From Acinetobacter sp. Ac_5812 (GTDB lineage: Bacteria; Pseudomonadota; Gammaproteobacteria; Pseudomonadales; Moraxellaceae), in NCBI RefSeq assembly GCF_013072695.1, contig NZ_LXUK01000001.1, positions 248,001 through 312,000 of the forward strand: a DNA stretch of 64,000 nucleotides. The letters run 5' to 3'. Of this stretch, positions 42,730-53,454 are shown piece after piece (the stretch's first letter is position 1; each line of letters starts with the position of its first letter). The notes beneath the pieces were generated by a model. The model did not search any database. It saw only the letters and a program-made list of their open reading frames with translations, and was not told where the DNA came from. The position numbers were made by a program, and so were the translations under genes.

Positions 42730-42744
42730 TAGACCAGTCGTCTA
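42730..42744. promoter_or_regulatory. TetR-type operator
   Basis: A perfect inverted repeat TAGAC-CAGTC-GTCTA sits in the promoter region of the tetR gene. TetR proteins of the NemR/AcuR group use TAGAC/GTCTA half sites, which supports autoregulation. Confidence 0.7.
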
Positions 42745-42952
42745 GTAAATTATGTATTTTAATTCGTGATCAATTTTTACATGGCAATCTGTGGCATTGA
42801 ATGCTAAAAATATGAGGCGCATCGCGTGAGATAAATGTGAACCAGTTCATTAACCGTCACAATTTGTCGTTTTAATTATTTTTATACTACTTGAACGATT
42901 TTAAATCGCTATCATATACATGTTTTCATATTCAGCTTATTGAGATGTATTT

Positions 42953-45784
42953 ATGAGTCAAAGTCATATCCGTATTCGAGGCGCACGTACCCATAATTTA
43001 AAAAATGTGTCACTCGATATTCCACGTGACAAGTTTGTGGTAATTACGGGACTTTCTGGCTCAGGAAAATCATCCTTGGCCTTTGATACCTTATATGCCG
43101 AAGGTCAACGTCGCTATGTCGAATCACTGTCGGCCTATGCCCGTCAATTCCTGTCACAAATGGAAAAACCAGAAGTCGATTCGATTGAAGGTCTCTCCCC
43201 TGCGATTGCGATTGAACAAAAGTCGACCAGTCACAACCCACGTTCAACCGTCGGTACCATTACCGAAATTTACGACTATTTGCGTTTGCTCTATGCCCGT
43301 GTCGGTACACCTTACTGCCCTGAACATGATCTGCCAATGGTGGCACAAACCATTTCTGAAATGGTTGATGCTGTAAAAAGCCTTGAAGAAGGCACCGCCT
43401 TGATGTTGCTTGCGCCTGTGGTGCGCGAGCGTAAAGGTGAATACACCCAACTATTTGAACAGTTGCAAGGCCAAGGCTTTGTGCGTGCCCGTGTCGATGG
43501 TGAAATCATTGATATTGATACACCACCTGAACTGGACAAGAAGAAAAAACATACCATTGAAGTCGTGGTCGATCGCTTTAAAGTGCGCGACGACCTCGGT
43601 AACCGTATTGCAGAATCGTTTGAAACCGCATTACGTTTAGGCGGTGATATTGCAGTTTTATCATGGATGAACGGCGAACATCCTGAACGTGTGTTTTCAG
43701 CAAAACACTCTTGTCCTGAGTGTGATCGTGCCGTGGCTGAACTTGAACCACGTCTGTTCTCATTCAACAACCCATTCGGTGCCTGCCCGGTTTGTGATGG
43801 TTTGGGTACGCGCAGCCATTTCAGTTCAGATAAACTGATTCCAAACCCTGAGGTTTCAATCAGCCAAGGTGCGATTCGTGGTTGGGATCGACAACGCCCG
43901 TATTACTACACCATGCTGCAAAAAGTCGCGGATCATTTCAATATTGATCTCGACCAACCGTGGAACACACTGGATAAAGACACGCAAAAGAAATTCCTAC
44001 AAGGCTCAGGCAAAGAGAAAATCGACCTGAGTTATATTGATGAACGTGGTCGTAAACACAGTCGTGTGCAAGCTTTTGAAGGGATTTTGCCGCATTTAGA
44101 ACGTCGCTACCGCGAGACTGAATCCAATTATGTCCGTGATGATCTTGCGCAATATCTGTCGAATGCGGCATGTGATGCTTGCGGTGGTTCACGTCTCAAT
44201 GAAATTTCTCGCCATGTGCGGGTCAAAGACAAAACCATTGCCCAAATCACTAAGATGTCGATTGGTGATGCGGAACACTATTATCAAGACCTGAATCTTG
44301 AAGGTGCCAAAGGTGAAATCGCCGATAAAATCTTTAAAGAGATTCGTGAGCGTTTACACTTCTTGGTCAGTGTTGGTCTGAACTATCTCAGCTTGGCACG
44401 TTCCGCAGAAACCCTTTCGGGTGGCGAAGCGCAACGTATCCGTTTAGCCTCACAGATCGGTGCTGGCTTGATGGGCGTGATGTATGTACTAGATGAACCG
44501 TCAATTGGTCTACATCAACGTGATAATGATCGCTTGCTACAAACCCTAATTCGTTTACGTGATCTAGGTAATACCGTATTAGTGGTTGAGCATGATGAAG
44601 ATGCAATTCGTGCGGCTGACCATATTATTGATATCGGTCCAGGTGCGGGTATTCATGGCGGTGCGGTGATTGCCGAAGGGACTTATGATGAGTTGGCCAA
44701 TCATCCTGACTCACTTACAGGTCAATATCTTTCAGGTAAATTAAAGATTGAAGTGCCGAAACAGCGTACTCAATCGCCACGTCCAGATGAAGTCATCAAA
44801 TTGTCTGGCGCAAGCGGACATAACTTACAGAATGTCGATTTGACTATCCCATTGGGCATCATGACCTGTGTCACAGGGGTTTCAGGTTCAGGTAAATCAA
44901 CGCTGATTAACCGTACCTTATTGCCTTTGGCAGCGACTCAACTCAATGGTGCAACTACGCTGACTGCGGAAAAATTTGATTCAATCGATGGCTTACAGCA
45001 TTTAGATAAAGTGGTCGATATTGACCAAAGTCCAATTGGTCGTACTCCACGTTCAAATCCAGCAACTTATACGGGTTTATTCACACCGATCCGTGAATTG
45101 TTTGCGCAAACGCCTGAAGCCAAAGCGCGTGGTTACAGCGCAGGCCGTTTCTCGTTTAACGTAAAAGGCGGACGTTGTGAGGCCTGTGAAGGCGATGGCA
45201 TGATCAAGGTCGCGATGCACTTCCTACCTGATATGTATGTACCGTGTGATGCCTGTCATGGCAAGCGTTATAACCGTGAAACTTTAGAAGTCGGTTATAA
45301 AGGCAAAAACATTTCCGATGTACTGGAAATGACGGTGGAAGATGCTGCTGAGTTCTTTAGTGCAATTCCGGTGATTCATCGCCGCTTAGATACCTTAACC
45401 CAAGTCGGTCTTGGCTATATTCGTTTAGGACAAGCAGCAACCACGCTTTCTGGTGGTGAAGCACAACGGGTCAAACTGGCACGTGAGCTGGCAAAACGCG
45501 ATACAGGTCGAACCTTATATATCCTGGATGAACCGACCACAGGTCTACATTTCCATGATATTGCCAAGTTACTCGACATCCTGTACGAGCTCCGCAATAA
45601 GGGCAATACCATCGTGGTGATTGAGCATAATCTGGATGTGATCAAGACTGCCGATTGGGTGATTGATCTTGGCCCTGAAGGTGGTTCGGGTGGTGGTCAG
45701 ATTATTGCTGAAGGGACACCAGAGCAAGTGGTGAAATCTAAAATTTCACATACAGCGAAGTTCTTAAAACCTTTGTTGAAATAA
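42953..45784 (+). CDS. uvrA: UvrABC excinuclease ATPase subunit
   Basis: A 943-residue protein, near the 940 of E. coli UvrA. Two ABC ATPase modules: Walker [14 protein letters not shown] (about 33) and [13 protein letters not shown] (about 640), with signature motifs [12 protein letters not shown] (about 487) and [12 protein letters not shown] (about 828). Zinc fingers are [24 protein letters not shown] around 245-285 and CEACEGDG / CDACHGKR near 740-770. It recognises DNA damage and loads UvrB. A short palindrome (CGATTT-T-AAATCG) lies upstream; I cannot assign it to a regulator. It ends in a clean terminator. Confidence 0.98.
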   Translation: MSQSHIRIRGARTHNLKNVSLDIPRDKFVVITGLSGSGKSSLAFDTLYAEGQRRYVESLSAYARQFLSQMEKPEVDSIEGLSPAIAIEQKSTSHNPRSTVGTITEIYDYLRLLYARVGTPYCPEHDLPMVAQTISEMVDAVKSLEEGTALMLLAPVVRERKGEYTQLFEQLQGQGFVRARVDGEIIDIDTPPELDKKKKHTIEVVVDRFKVRDDLGNRIAESFETALRLGGDIAVLSWMNGEHPERVFSAKHSCPECDRAVAELEPRLFSFNNPFGACPVCDGLGTRSHFSSDKLIPNPEVSISQGAIRGWDRQRPYYYTMLQKVADHFNIDLDQPWNTLDKDTQKKFLQGSGKEKIDLSYIDERGRKHSRVQAFEGILPHLERRYRETESNYVRDDLAQYLSNAACDACGGSRLNEISRHVRVKDKTIAQITKMSIGDAEHYYQDLNLEGAKGEIADKIFKEIRERLHFLVSVGLNYLSLARSAETLSGGEAQRIRLASQIGAGLMGVMYVLDEPSIGLHQRDNDRLLQTLIRLRDLGNTVLVVEHDEDAIRAADHIIDIGPGAGIHGGAVIAEGTYDELANHPDSLTGQYLSGKLKIEVPKQRTQSPRPDEVIKLSGASGHNLQNVDLTIPLGIMTCVTGVSGSGKSTLINRTLLPLAATQLNGATTLTAEKFDSIDGLQHLDKVVDIDQSPIGRTPRSNPATYTGLFTPIRELFAQTPEAKARGYSAGRFSFNVKGGRCEACEGDGMIKVAMHFLPDMYVPCDACHGKRYNRETLEVGYKGKNISDVLEMTVEDAAEFFSAIPVIHRRLDTLTQVGLGYIRLGQAATTLSGGEAQRVKLARELAKRDTGRTLYILDEPTTGLHFHDIAKLLDILYELRNKGNTIVVIEHNLDVIKTADWVIDLGPEGGSGGGQIIAEGTPEQVVKSKISHTAKFLKPLLK

Positions 45785-45850
45785 AAGATCACGTTCTAAA
45801 CCAAGTGATTAACATTTCATCAAATGACTCTATCTGTGCGAACCTTAAAG

Positions 45851-45878
45851 AAACCGAGTCAAACTCGGTTTCTTTTTT
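45851..45878 (+). terminator. Intrinsic terminator after uvrA
   Basis: AAACCGAGT (45851-45859) pairs with ACTCGGTTT (45863-45871), three-base loop, then CTTTTTT. Confidence 0.88.
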
Positions 45879-45887
45879 GACTTGATT

Positions 45888-46265
45888 TTATGCATGTGTG
45901 TCCTGAAGTTTATGTACAACCCCTGAATGTGGAAAAACAACATCATTCGATTGATAAATATGAAATTCAAAATCAGCAACCGTTTTCAGACGATCAAATT
46001 TAGCCTCAAAAACCTTATCCCCAAAGAATTTTTTGACATCATCTTTGGATGAAATTGCTTCAATATTGACAACCGTTTTACCATCAAGACTTTTCGCTAA
46101 ATTGCTCCATAAAAAGCCCTCTTTAAACGATGCATAATGCACAATTTCCTGAATAATTTTAAAAGCTTGCTCCTGTTTTTCTGGGTGAGCATGGATAACA
46201 TTCACCACAAAAACAGTCGGTACAGGTTCTGATTGGAACTGGGTAGATGTAAGAATATGACTCAT
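45888..46265 (-). CDS. Antibiotic biosynthesis monooxygenase-like (ABM) protein
   Basis: About 125 residues starting MSHILTSTQFQSEPVP with AGGTTAG upstream; 16 further codons up to 46313 are open but lack a site. A single ferredoxin-like ABM domain (VVNVIHAHPEKQEQAFKII, GFLWSNLAKSLDGK) covers the protein. ABM enzymes may oxidise aromatic compounds without cofactors, but many are of unknown role. Divergent from the LysR gene at 46378 (112 bases), which probably controls it. Confidence 0.78.
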   Translation of the reverse strand: MSHILTSTQFQSEPVPTVFVVNVIHAHPEKQEQAFKIIQEIVHYASFKEGFLWSNLAKSLDGKTVVNIEAISSKDDVKKFFGDKVFEAKFDRLKTVADFEFHIYQSNDVVFPHSGVVHKLQDTHA

Positions 46266-46377
46266 TTTTCTAACCTGATTCAAAATTAAGTAGAAATCAG
46301 AGTTTAGATTCACTTGGAATATTGAAAAATAGGTTAAGATTCTAAGGAATACGGAAAAATATTCCAGAATAAAAATT

Positions 46378-47289
46378 ATGGATCGTTTTAGTTCTTTAAA
46401 TGTCTTTATTCAAGTTGCTGAGTTTCGAAGCTTTACACTGGTGGGGCAAAAACTAGGTTTGTCCGCATCTGCTATTGGAAAAATCATTGCGAAACTTGAA
46501 AAGAAATTAAATGTCAGGTTGTTCCACCGCTCTACACGCAGCATTCAACTTACCCCTGAAGGTGCACTCTTCCTTAAACGATGCCGTCAAATATTGACCG
46601 AAGTTGAAGAAGCCGAATTAGAATTATCACAGATTAATCATGTCCCCCAAGGACGGCTAAGAGTCAGTTTACCTTTAGTTGGAATGTTAATGATGCCAAC
46701 GCTCACTCAGTTCATAAAAGCATGGCCAGCCATCAATTTAGATCTCGATTTTTCCGACCATCTCGTTGATGTAATTGAGGAAGGGTTTGATGTTGTGATT
46801 CGTACAGGTGCGTTGACTGACTCACGCTTAATGGCAAGGGTATTAGGTACTTATCACTATCAAATGGTGGGCTCACCTGCTTATTTTGTTGAACATGGCA
46901 TACCACAGGCTTTAGGTGAGCTTGCAACAAGACATTGCTTACGCCATCGTTATCCAAGTACAGGTAAAATCGAGGCTTGGCCCTTACAAGAACAAGGTAA
47001 ACCCTACATCATGAATTTACCTGTCTCCACTGTGGCCAATAACATTGAATCTATTATTTATATGGTTGAACAAGGATTAGGTATTGCTTGTTTACCTGAT
47101 TTTGCTATTAAAGATCAGATACAATCTGGACGACTCATCAGTATCATGCACGACAACATCATCCATGCTGGGCATTTCAATATTGTGTGGCCATCAAATC
47201 GCTACCTTTCGCCCAAAACCCGAGTATTTATTGATTTTATGCAGCAATATTTATTCCCTGAGGGCAAAGAAAATGACTCATTTCATTAA
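46378..47289 (+). CDS. LysR-type regulator
   Basis: A 303-residue LysR protein. The start MDRFSSLNVFIQVAEFRSF leads into helix-turn-helix SAIGKIIAKLEKKLN; the effector domain begins near LRVSLPLVGMLMMP and ends with an SxxLxxLP-like stretch. It belongs to the same broad CrgA-like LysR group as the two at 33-35 kb. It is divergent from the ABM gene, its likely target. Confidence 0.9.
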   Translation: MDRFSSLNVFIQVAEFRSFTLVGQKLGLSASAIGKIIAKLEKKLNVRLFHRSTRSIQLTPEGALFLKRCRQILTEVEEAELELSQINHVPQGRLRVSLPLVGMLMMPTLTQFIKAWPAINLDLDFSDHLVDVIEEGFDVVIRTGALTDSRLMARVLGTYHYQMVGSPAYFVEHGIPQALGELATRHCLRHRYPSTGKIEAWPLQEQGKPYIMNLPVSTVANNIESIIYMVEQGLGIACLPDFAIKDQIQSGRLISIMHDNIIHAGHFNIVWPSNRYLSPKTRVFIDFMQQYLFPEGKENDSFH

Positions 47290-47374
47290 ATAAAAGATGT
47301 GGTTAATGTATTTTTAACTCCCCCTTAACAAAAGCTCATTCTTAATCGCTTAGGTTGATTCAATCACGGGCAAT

Positions 47375-49096
47375 TTAATATTCCACCACATTCTTCCCTT
47401 TTGCCTTCGCTTTTAACAACGACTGATCCGCTTTTTCTAACAGCTCTAACCAACTATTTGCGCCAATCGCAACCCCGATACTGACCGAAACATGAATCGA
47501 CTCAGCTACATTCGGGATCACAATCCTTTCTTTTAAAATAGCCGAACGAATACTCTCTGCCACAACTTTTGCAGCGGTCATCTGAATATTCTCGATTACG
47601 ACCAAGAACTCATCACCGCCATAACGCACAATTAAGTCAGATGCTCGAACATTATGTTTGAGCTGATCAGCAATCATGCTAATCACCTGATCCCCGACAA
47701 TATGCCCATACTGATCATTTACAAACTTAAAATTATCAATATCAATCGCAATCACACAAGTCTGAGACAAAGCCTCAGGCTTGGATTCAAGAAACTGAAT
47801 ATATTCATCTAAAGCCAAGCGGTTTGCGACACCTGTTAAAACATCAGAATTTGCAATCTGCTTCAGTTGCAACTCCATCGCATCGCGCTGTTTTAACATC
47901 CCTTTTAATTTATCAATCGCTTCAAACAACGAGAAAAACTCTTCCTTATTATTTTTACCTAAAGGAAGTTCATCCGAAGTTCCAGATAAGCGCAAAATCA
48001 TATCACGGGCATGGATCAGTGGACTAAACACCTTGCGCTTGGCATAAATCATGGTGAAAATTGCAATCAATAAAGATAGGCTAGAAATAATTAAAGTAAA
48101 AATAAACTGCCGCTTTGCGAATTTATTTTCATTCACTGCAACTTGGATGCTGTAATCTAGAATATAGTTTTGCAAGTCCATGACTGGTGTAAATTTCCCC
48201 ACCATTCGCTCTGTCAATTGTGTCCCAGACAGAAAATACGCTTTATTATTTTTACTTTCATCCAATAAGCGCGCAATGATCGGTAATCCTTTATCTAAAA
48301 ACTCCGTTTTAACACGACGATATAAGTCTACATATTCAAGCGTCTTCGACTGTTCAGGCTGGATCGTATCAATTAACTCCCACAGATAAATCGCTTGATG
48401 TTGTGTCTGTAATGAGCGCGCTCGATTTTCATCCGAAATTTTTTCCCCAAATGTCACTGGTGCCATGACATTAGATGCAACTCTACCTGCCTGATCACGC
48501 ATATCAGTGAGTACTAAAATTGAGGTGAAATAATTCGACATCTTGCTGTTCTTACTATTGGAACGAACCAATAGCCACGTTAAGAACTCACGGCTTTCAT
48601 CCCAAACACTAAACATGGATAAAATCGCATGATCATATTGCTTGGATGTTCGCTCAGCATGTGGCGTGCTGGCATATGCATCAACAATGGCTCGTGCTGC
48701 AGCCAATTTAACTTTTAAATCAGTTTCCAGTTCATAAGCAATCAGCCTAAACCCGTTTTGTTTTAAAACTTCAATGCTGTTATCAATTTCTGCATCAACA
48801 ATCTTGCGATACTCGAATAATTCTTTTTGATTTTCCAATAACACATTCGCTTCACTCGACATCACTTTATTGGAAGGTGCCCGTTCTCTGGAAATTTTAT
48901 TGGCTGTTTTAACTAATGTGCGAAGGCAAGTAATTTCATTGAGTGTTTGTTCTGATTTTATATATTCTTGATAACTATTAATAATTAAAGGGATGGAGAG
49001 ATAAAAAATCGAAAAGATAATGACTATCATGCAGAAAAAGAGACGACGACTAATCTGCTCAGAACGTAATTTCGAGCTTTTTAATTCACGCCCCAT
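47375..49096 (-). CDS. Membrane-bound diguanylate cyclase (GGDEF)
   Basis: A 573-residue protein. Membrane segments lie at residues about 19-40 and 325-346, enclosing a helical periplasmic sensor domain of about 280 residues. A linker follows and then a GGDEF domain (about 410-573): LTGVANRLALDEY, VNDQYGHIVGDQV, and RYGGDEFLVVIE with the intact signature. RASD sits five residues before GGDEF, so the inhibitory I-site is present. It makes cyclic di-GMP in response to an unknown periplasmic signal. Single gene on the minus strand. Confidence 0.93.
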   Translation of the reverse strand: MGRELKSSKLRSEQISRRLFFCMIVIIFSIFYLSIPLIINSYQEYIKSEQTLNEITCLRTLVKTANKISRERAPSNKVMSSEANVLLENQKELFEYRKIVDAEIDNSIEVLKQNGFRLIAYELETDLKVKLAAARAIVDAYASTPHAERTSKQYDHAILSMFSVWDESREFLTWLLVRSNSKNSKMSNYFTSILVLTDMRDQAGRVASNVMAPVTFGEKISDENRARSLQTQHQAIYLWELIDTIQPEQSKTLEYVDLYRRVKTEFLDKGLPIIARLLDESKNNKAYFLSGTQLTERMVGKFTPVMDLQNYILDYSIQVAVNENKFAKRQFIFTLIISSLSLLIAIFTMIYAKRKVFSPLIHARDMILRLSGTSDELPLGKNNKEEFFSLFEAIDKLKGMLKQRDAMELQLKQIANSDVLTGVANRLALDEYIQFLESKPEALSQTCVIAIDIDNFKFVNDQYGHIVGDQVISMIADQLKHNVRASDLIVRYGGDEFLVVIENIQMTAAKVVAESIRSAILKERIVIPNVAESIHVSVSIGVAIGANSWLELLEKADQSLLKAKAKGKNVVEY

Positions 49097-49369
49097 TCAT
49101 ACACCTTGTACTTTTCAAAAACGATCTCAATTGATTTTTAAATAGAACTTAATTTTACCTGAATTATAAAACGCACTACCACGCTTAAACCGAGGTTTTT
49201 GGTTACATTAATCGCGACTGACTTTATTAAATCGTTATTTCAGTCTCGCAATTATTTTTAAAAATTGATTATGAGAATGATTTTTATTTAATTAAATTTA
49301 TCTAAACACCTAATATCATTAAAATAAATATTTTTAAATTTAGACCAAGGTTCAATAGTGAATCGGGAA

Positions 49370-49822
49370 TCAAAGCAGTTTTTTCTGAATGACCTTATCT
49401 AAAATGATCTTAGAATTAATACTCATAATGCCCTTAATCTTATTCAATTTATTAATAATGAATTGTGAAAAAGCATTCAAGTCTTTGGTGGCCACATGCA
49501 GCACATAATTCGACTCGCCTGTAATCACATAGGCATTCACCACTTCTTCAAAGTCCTCAATCTGCTTTAAGAAAAAATTATGGTCAGTTTCAGTAAGTTG
49601 AATCAATTTTATTTCAACTATTGCCTCAATTTTAATGCCTAATTTTTCATAATTGAGCCTGGCTTGGTACTTCTCAATAATGCCATTGCTTTCCAAAAGC
49701 TTGACCCGTCGATGACAGGCAGAGGGTGAAAGGTTCACCAGATCGGCCAATTCCTGATTACTCAGGCGTGCATCGTTCTGCAAGAAATTTAGAATTTTAA
49801 GATCAATCGCATCAATATTCAT
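49370..49822 (-). CDS. Lrp/AsnC-family regulator of the kynurenine cluster
   Basis: A 150-residue protein. MNIDAIDLKILNFLQNDARL begins the helix-turn-helix (ELADLVNLSPSACHRRVKLLE), and the RAM ligand-binding domain follows (VNAYVITGESNYVLHVATKD). It is divergent from kynU with 147 bases between them, the position of KynR in other proteobacteria, so it probably senses kynurenine or a related amino acid and activates the cluster. Confidence 0.87.
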   Translation of the reverse strand: MNIDAIDLKILNFLQNDARLSNQELADLVNLSPSACHRRVKLLESNGIIEKYQARLNYEKLGIKIEAIVEIKLIQLTETDHNFFLKQIEDFEEVVNAYVITGESNYVLHVATKDLNAFSQFIINKLNKIKGIMSINSKIILDKVIQKKLL

Positions 49823-49969
49823 ATTCGGAAATTATTCTAATAATTTAAATATTATTGAAATCATATCCTAATTTTCAACTTTATCTACTGATTTTATCGG
49901 ATAAAAAATAAAAATTGCAGTGATAAAATTTAACAGTGGAATTCAATAAATATAGGGATGCAATTCAAT

Positions 49970-51220
49970 ATGGTGACACAAGAACAATGCCTTTATTGGG
50001 ATAAACAAGATGAGCTCAACGCATTTAAAAATGACTTTGCCTTGCCTAACAATGTGATTTATCTAGACGGTAACTCTTTAGGTGCAAGACCAAAGCAGTC
50101 TTTAAATTATGCGCAGCATATTATTCAACAAGAATGGGGTGAAGATCTCATTAACAGTTGGAATAAAGCAGATTGGTGGGGCTTACCAACTCGTTTAGGC
50201 GATAAAGTCGGACAACTAATCGGGGCCAATGCTGGCGAAACCGTGATTTCTGATTCGACCACCTTAAATTTATTTAAAGTGCTATCCGCTGCAGTCAAAA
50301 TTCAGGCCGAGAAGCATCCACAACGTAAAATCATTGTCGCGGAAAAAGACGCTTTCCCCACCGATATTTATATTATCGAAGGCTTCATTGACTTGATCAA
50401 TCAAGGCTATCAGGTCGAATTGATTGAGGGTGCGGCAGGTTTAAGCGAAATTTTAACGACTGATGTCGCTGTTGTGGTGCTGTCTCATGTCAATTATCGC
50501 ACCGGTTATTTCTATGATATGACCGCGATTAATCAGCAAATCCATGCCCATAATGCCTTAATCATCTGGGATTTATGTCACTCTGTTGGCGCTGTACCCA
50601 TGGACCTCAATCAAAGTCACAGTGATTTTGCCATTGGCTGTACCTATAAATATCTCAATGGTGGTCCTGGCTCGCCTGCACTGCTCTGGGTCAACCCCAA
50701 ACATCGGGATCAGTTCTGGCAACCACTTTCTGGCTGGTGGGGACATCAAAAGCCTTTCGCCATGGCTCAGCATTATCAGCCAGCCAACAATATTCGCCGT
50801 TATCTATGCGGCACTCAGCCGATTATTTCCATGAGCCTAATCGAATGTGGGGTGGATATTTTCCTGAAAGCCAACATGCAGAAAATTCGTGAGAAATCGC
50901 TTCAATTAACCGACCTATTTATTGCATTGGTTGATCAGGAATGTGCCGAGTATGGTTTCGAGCTGATCACACCGAAAGCGCATCAATATCGCGGCAGCCA
51001 TGTCAGCTATCAACATCCACATGGCTATGAAATTATTCAGGCACTGATCGCCCGTGGCGTGATCGGAGATTATCGTGAACCTGAAGTGTTACGTTTTGGC
51101 ATCACACCGCTCTATCTTGGATTTGAAGATATCTGGCATGCTGTGCAACATCTCAAAGCCATCATGCAGCATCAAGAATGGAACAATGAAAGCTACCTGG
51201 TACGGGGGGAAGTGACCTAA
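49970..51220 (+). CDS. kynU: Kynureninase
   Basis: A 416-residue pyridoxal-phosphate enzyme that splits kynurenine into anthranilate and alanine. SDSTTLNLFKVLSAA (about 90) binds the cofactor phosphate; DLCHSVGAVPMDL (about 202-214) the cofactor ring Asp; TYKYLNGGPGSPALLW (about 228) contains the PLP Lys. The frame is open from 49958, but AGGG lies too close for that start; the ATG at 49970 fits and gives the normal family length. It is followed after 40 bases by an amino acid permease. Tryptophan 2,3-dioxygenase (KynA) is not in the window. Confidence 0.95.
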   Translation: MVTQEQCLYWDKQDELNAFKNDFALPNNVIYLDGNSLGARPKQSLNYAQHIIQQEWGEDLINSWNKADWWGLPTRLGDKVGQLIGANAGETVISDSTTLNLFKVLSAAVKIQAEKHPQRKIIVAEKDAFPTDIYIIEGFIDLINQGYQVELIEGAAGLSEILTTDVAVVVLSHVNYRTGYFYDMTAINQQIHAHNALIIWDLCHSVGAVPMDLNQSHSDFAIGCTYKYLNGGPGSPALLWVNPKHRDQFWQPLSGWWGHQKPFAMAQHYQPANNIRRYLCGTQPIISMSLIECGVDIFLKANMQKIREKSLQLTDLFIALVDQECAEYGFELITPKAHQYRGSHVSYQHPHGYEIIQALIARGVIGDYREPEVLRFGITPLYLGFEDIWHAVQHLKAIMQHQEWNNESYLVRGEVT

Positions 51221-51260
51221 GTCGTCACTTTCGGATTGAGCTGATGGCTAGGAGAGGCCG

Positions 51261-52667
51261 ATGAATAATTTTGACAAGATTCAAGCACGTGAAGCAGGAC
51301 TACATAAAAAATTATCCGCCAAACAGATGGCAATGATTGCGATTGGTGGCGCGATTGGAACGGGGCTGTTTATGGGGAGCAAATTTGCAATTAGCTTTGC
51401 TGGCCCTGCTGTCATTTTGAGTTATGCCATAGGCGGGCTGATTGCCTTTGCGCTGATGGCATGTCTCGCCGAAATGACAGTACAGCACCCGACTTCAGGC
51501 TCATTTGGAGCCTATGCTGAACATTATATCAGCCCCTTGGCGGGTTTCTTGGTGCGCTACAGTTATTGGGCCTGTATCGTACTGGCGGTTGGAACCGAGA
51601 TCACCGCAGTCGCAGACTATATGAAAATGTGGTTTCCCGATCTGCCCGCATGGATCTGGATCGTGTTTTTTTCAGGTACTTTGCTTGCAGTGAATGCTTA
51701 TAGCGTCAAAGCATTTGGACTGGTGGAATACTGGTTTTCCACCATTAAAATCTTTGCCATTATCGTGTTTATTCTGTTGGCAATCGGCATTCTGACTCAA
51801 AACACTCAGCAAAGTCATCATGTGCTGACTAATCTGACTGGACACGGTGGCTTCTTTCCCAACGGATTCAGTGGCGTCTGGATTGGCGTGATTATTTCGA
51901 TTTTTAGTTATTTAAGTATTGAAATGATTGCCGTCGCTGCAGGTGAAGCATCGAACCCAGAAAAAGCGGTCAAATATGCCTTTAAGAGTACCGCACTGCG
52001 TCTGATTTTATTCTATTTACTGTCCCTGTCTTTAATCGTGGCACTGGTTCCATGGACAGAACTGATTGGCAAAGATGCTAGCAGCCCTTTTGTGACTGTG
52101 ATGAAAATTGTCGGGATTCCATATGCTGATAGCATTCTCAATTTCATTGTGATTGTCGCCGCCCTCTCTGCCATGAATAGCATGCTGTATATTTCAACCC
52201 GAATGTTATTTAGCTTGTCACGGGCAGGTGATGCACCTCAAATCTTCGGCAAAATCCGTCCCAATGGCGTGCCCATCAATGCACTATTTTTATCCGCCAT
52301 GGGGATTGCTGTTGCAAGCGTGGTGTATACCATCAATCCTGAATCGGCCTTCCCCATCATGATTGCCTTATCGATGTTCGGCGCATTATTTACTTGGGGC
52401 AGCATCTTTGTGACCCATATCTGTTTTAGACGGCATATGGCGAAAAATGGCATTGGATTAAAATACAAAATTCCAGCAAGTCAGTTCATTTCACTGTTTG
52501 GTTTATTCAGTATTCTGAGCATTACCCTCACCACGTGGTTTACGGCCGAATTTAAATCTACGCTACAGTTTGGCATTCCCTTTATTGTGCTGTTAATCGT
52601 TTTTTATATGCTAAAACGCAGCTCGGCAAAGCTCGATTTAAGCACAAACACCGAAGCTTCTGAGTAA
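51261..52667 (+). CDS. Amino acid permease (APC family), likely for tryptophan or kynurenine
   Basis: A 468-residue protein with twelve hydrophobic segments. IAIGGAIGTGLFMGS (about 27-40) is the substrate-binding first segment of AroP/GabP-like permeases; SIEMIAVAAGEASNPEKAV (about 220) matches the conserved cytoplasmic loop. It imports amino acids by proton symport across the inner membrane. Its place between kynU and a formamidase-like hydrolase suggests kynurenine, formylkynurenine or tryptophan as substrate. Confidence 0.88.
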   Translation: MNNFDKIQAREAGLHKKLSAKQMAMIAIGGAIGTGLFMGSKFAISFAGPAVILSYAIGGLIAFALMACLAEMTVQHPTSGSFGAYAEHYISPLAGFLVRYSYWACIVLAVGTEITAVADYMKMWFPDLPAWIWIVFFSGTLLAVNAYSVKAFGLVEYWFSTIKIFAIIVFILLAIGILTQNTQQSHHVLTNLTGHGGFFPNGFSGVWIGVIISIFSYLSIEMIAVAAGEASNPEKAVKYAFKSTALRLILFYLLSLSLIVALVPWTELIGKDASSPFVTVMKIVGIPYADSILNFIVIVAALSAMNSMLYISTRMLFSLSRAGDAPQIFGKIRPNGVPINALFLSAMGIAVASVVYTINPESAFPIMIALSMFGALFTWGSIFVTHICFRRHMAKNGIGLKYKIPASQFISLFGLFSILSITLTTWFTAEFKSTLQFGIPFIVLLIVFYMLKRSSAKLDLSTNTEASE

Positions 52668-52674
52668 ACACGCC

Positions 52675-53430
52675 ATGAAGCTTTATGATAATTCTCGAAC
52701 GGTTGCAAATGAGCAGGATATTCTGATGGACTTTCAACAGCGTAGTCTGTTGAGCTATCAGCAACACCCCTGTATTCAGAATATTGCCTATGCCGAAACA
52801 ACTCGATCGTGCTTAGATCTCTTTCCTTTAGCGCAGGCACGTAAAACCGTCGTGTTTGTACATGGCGGCTATTGGCAATGGTGCAATAAATCCGATTTTG
52901 CCTTTATCGCCACTGATGTTCTTGCCAACAATATGCAATGTGTCTTACTTGAATATGACTTGGCCCCGCAACGCAGCATGGGCGAAATCGTCCAGCAAAT
53001 CCAACAAGCGCTTGATTTTATCCAACAACAAGCATGGAGCACTCAAGAGATGATGTTGGTTGGGCATTCTGCGGGGGCTCATTTATCGGCATTAATGCTC
53101 ACCCATCCTGCTGTAAGTGAAGCCGTTTTATTGAGTGGCATTTATGATCTCGCCCCCATTCAACAAACCCATTTAAATGCAGCGTTGAATCTCTCGGAAT
53201 ATGAGATTCGGCAATATAGTCCCATCCATGTCGAGGCCGCTGTCCCAAAGCCCTATGCCATTTTCTGTGGCGCGCAAGAGCTCGATGAGTTGATTGGGCA
53301 AAGCCAGTCGTATTTTCATAATAGGAAATCCATCGACCCAGACTTTGTCTCTTTCCAACTACTGAATAACACAGATCATTACAATATCTTAGATGAATAT
53401 TTTCATCGGAGATTAACCGCTCACCCTTAA
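52675..53430 (+). CDS. Arylformamidase-like alpha/beta hydrolase
   Basis: A 251-residue alpha/beta hydrolase. VVFVHGGYWQWCNK (about 60) is the HGGXW oxyanion motif of kynurenine formamidases of eukaryotic type, and LVGHSAGAHLSALM (about 127) contains the nucleophile Ser. Catalytic His is in NNTDHYNILDEY near the C-terminus. It should hydrolyse N-formylkynurenine to kynurenine, feeding KynU. It differs from the metal-dependent KynB family usual in bacteria. It starts 7 bases after the permease stop. Confidence 0.85.
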   Translation: MKLYDNSRTVANEQDILMDFQQRSLLSYQQHPCIQNIAYAETTRSCLDLFPLAQARKTVVFVHGGYWQWCNKSDFAFIATDVLANNMQCVLLEYDLAPQRSMGEIVQQIQQALDFIQQQAWSTQEMMLVGHSAGAHLSALMLTHPAVSEAVLLSGIYDLAPIQQTHLNAALNLSEYEIRQYSPIHVEAAVPKPYAIFCGAQELDELIGQSQSYFHNRKSIDPDFVSFQLLNNTDHYNILDEYFHRRLTAHP

Positions 53431-53454
53431 ATCTATACACGGACGTATTTGAAA

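Noticed and set aside
42895..42908. Palindrome CGATTT-T-AAATCG before uvrA as an SOS box
   Set aside because: Acinetobacter lacks a standard LexA, and the sequence does not match a known damage-response box; it could be chance in AT-rich DNA.
43044..45645. Many ORFs overlapping uvrA on both strands
   Set aside because: All are shadows of the uvrA frame; none has a domain or ribosome site.
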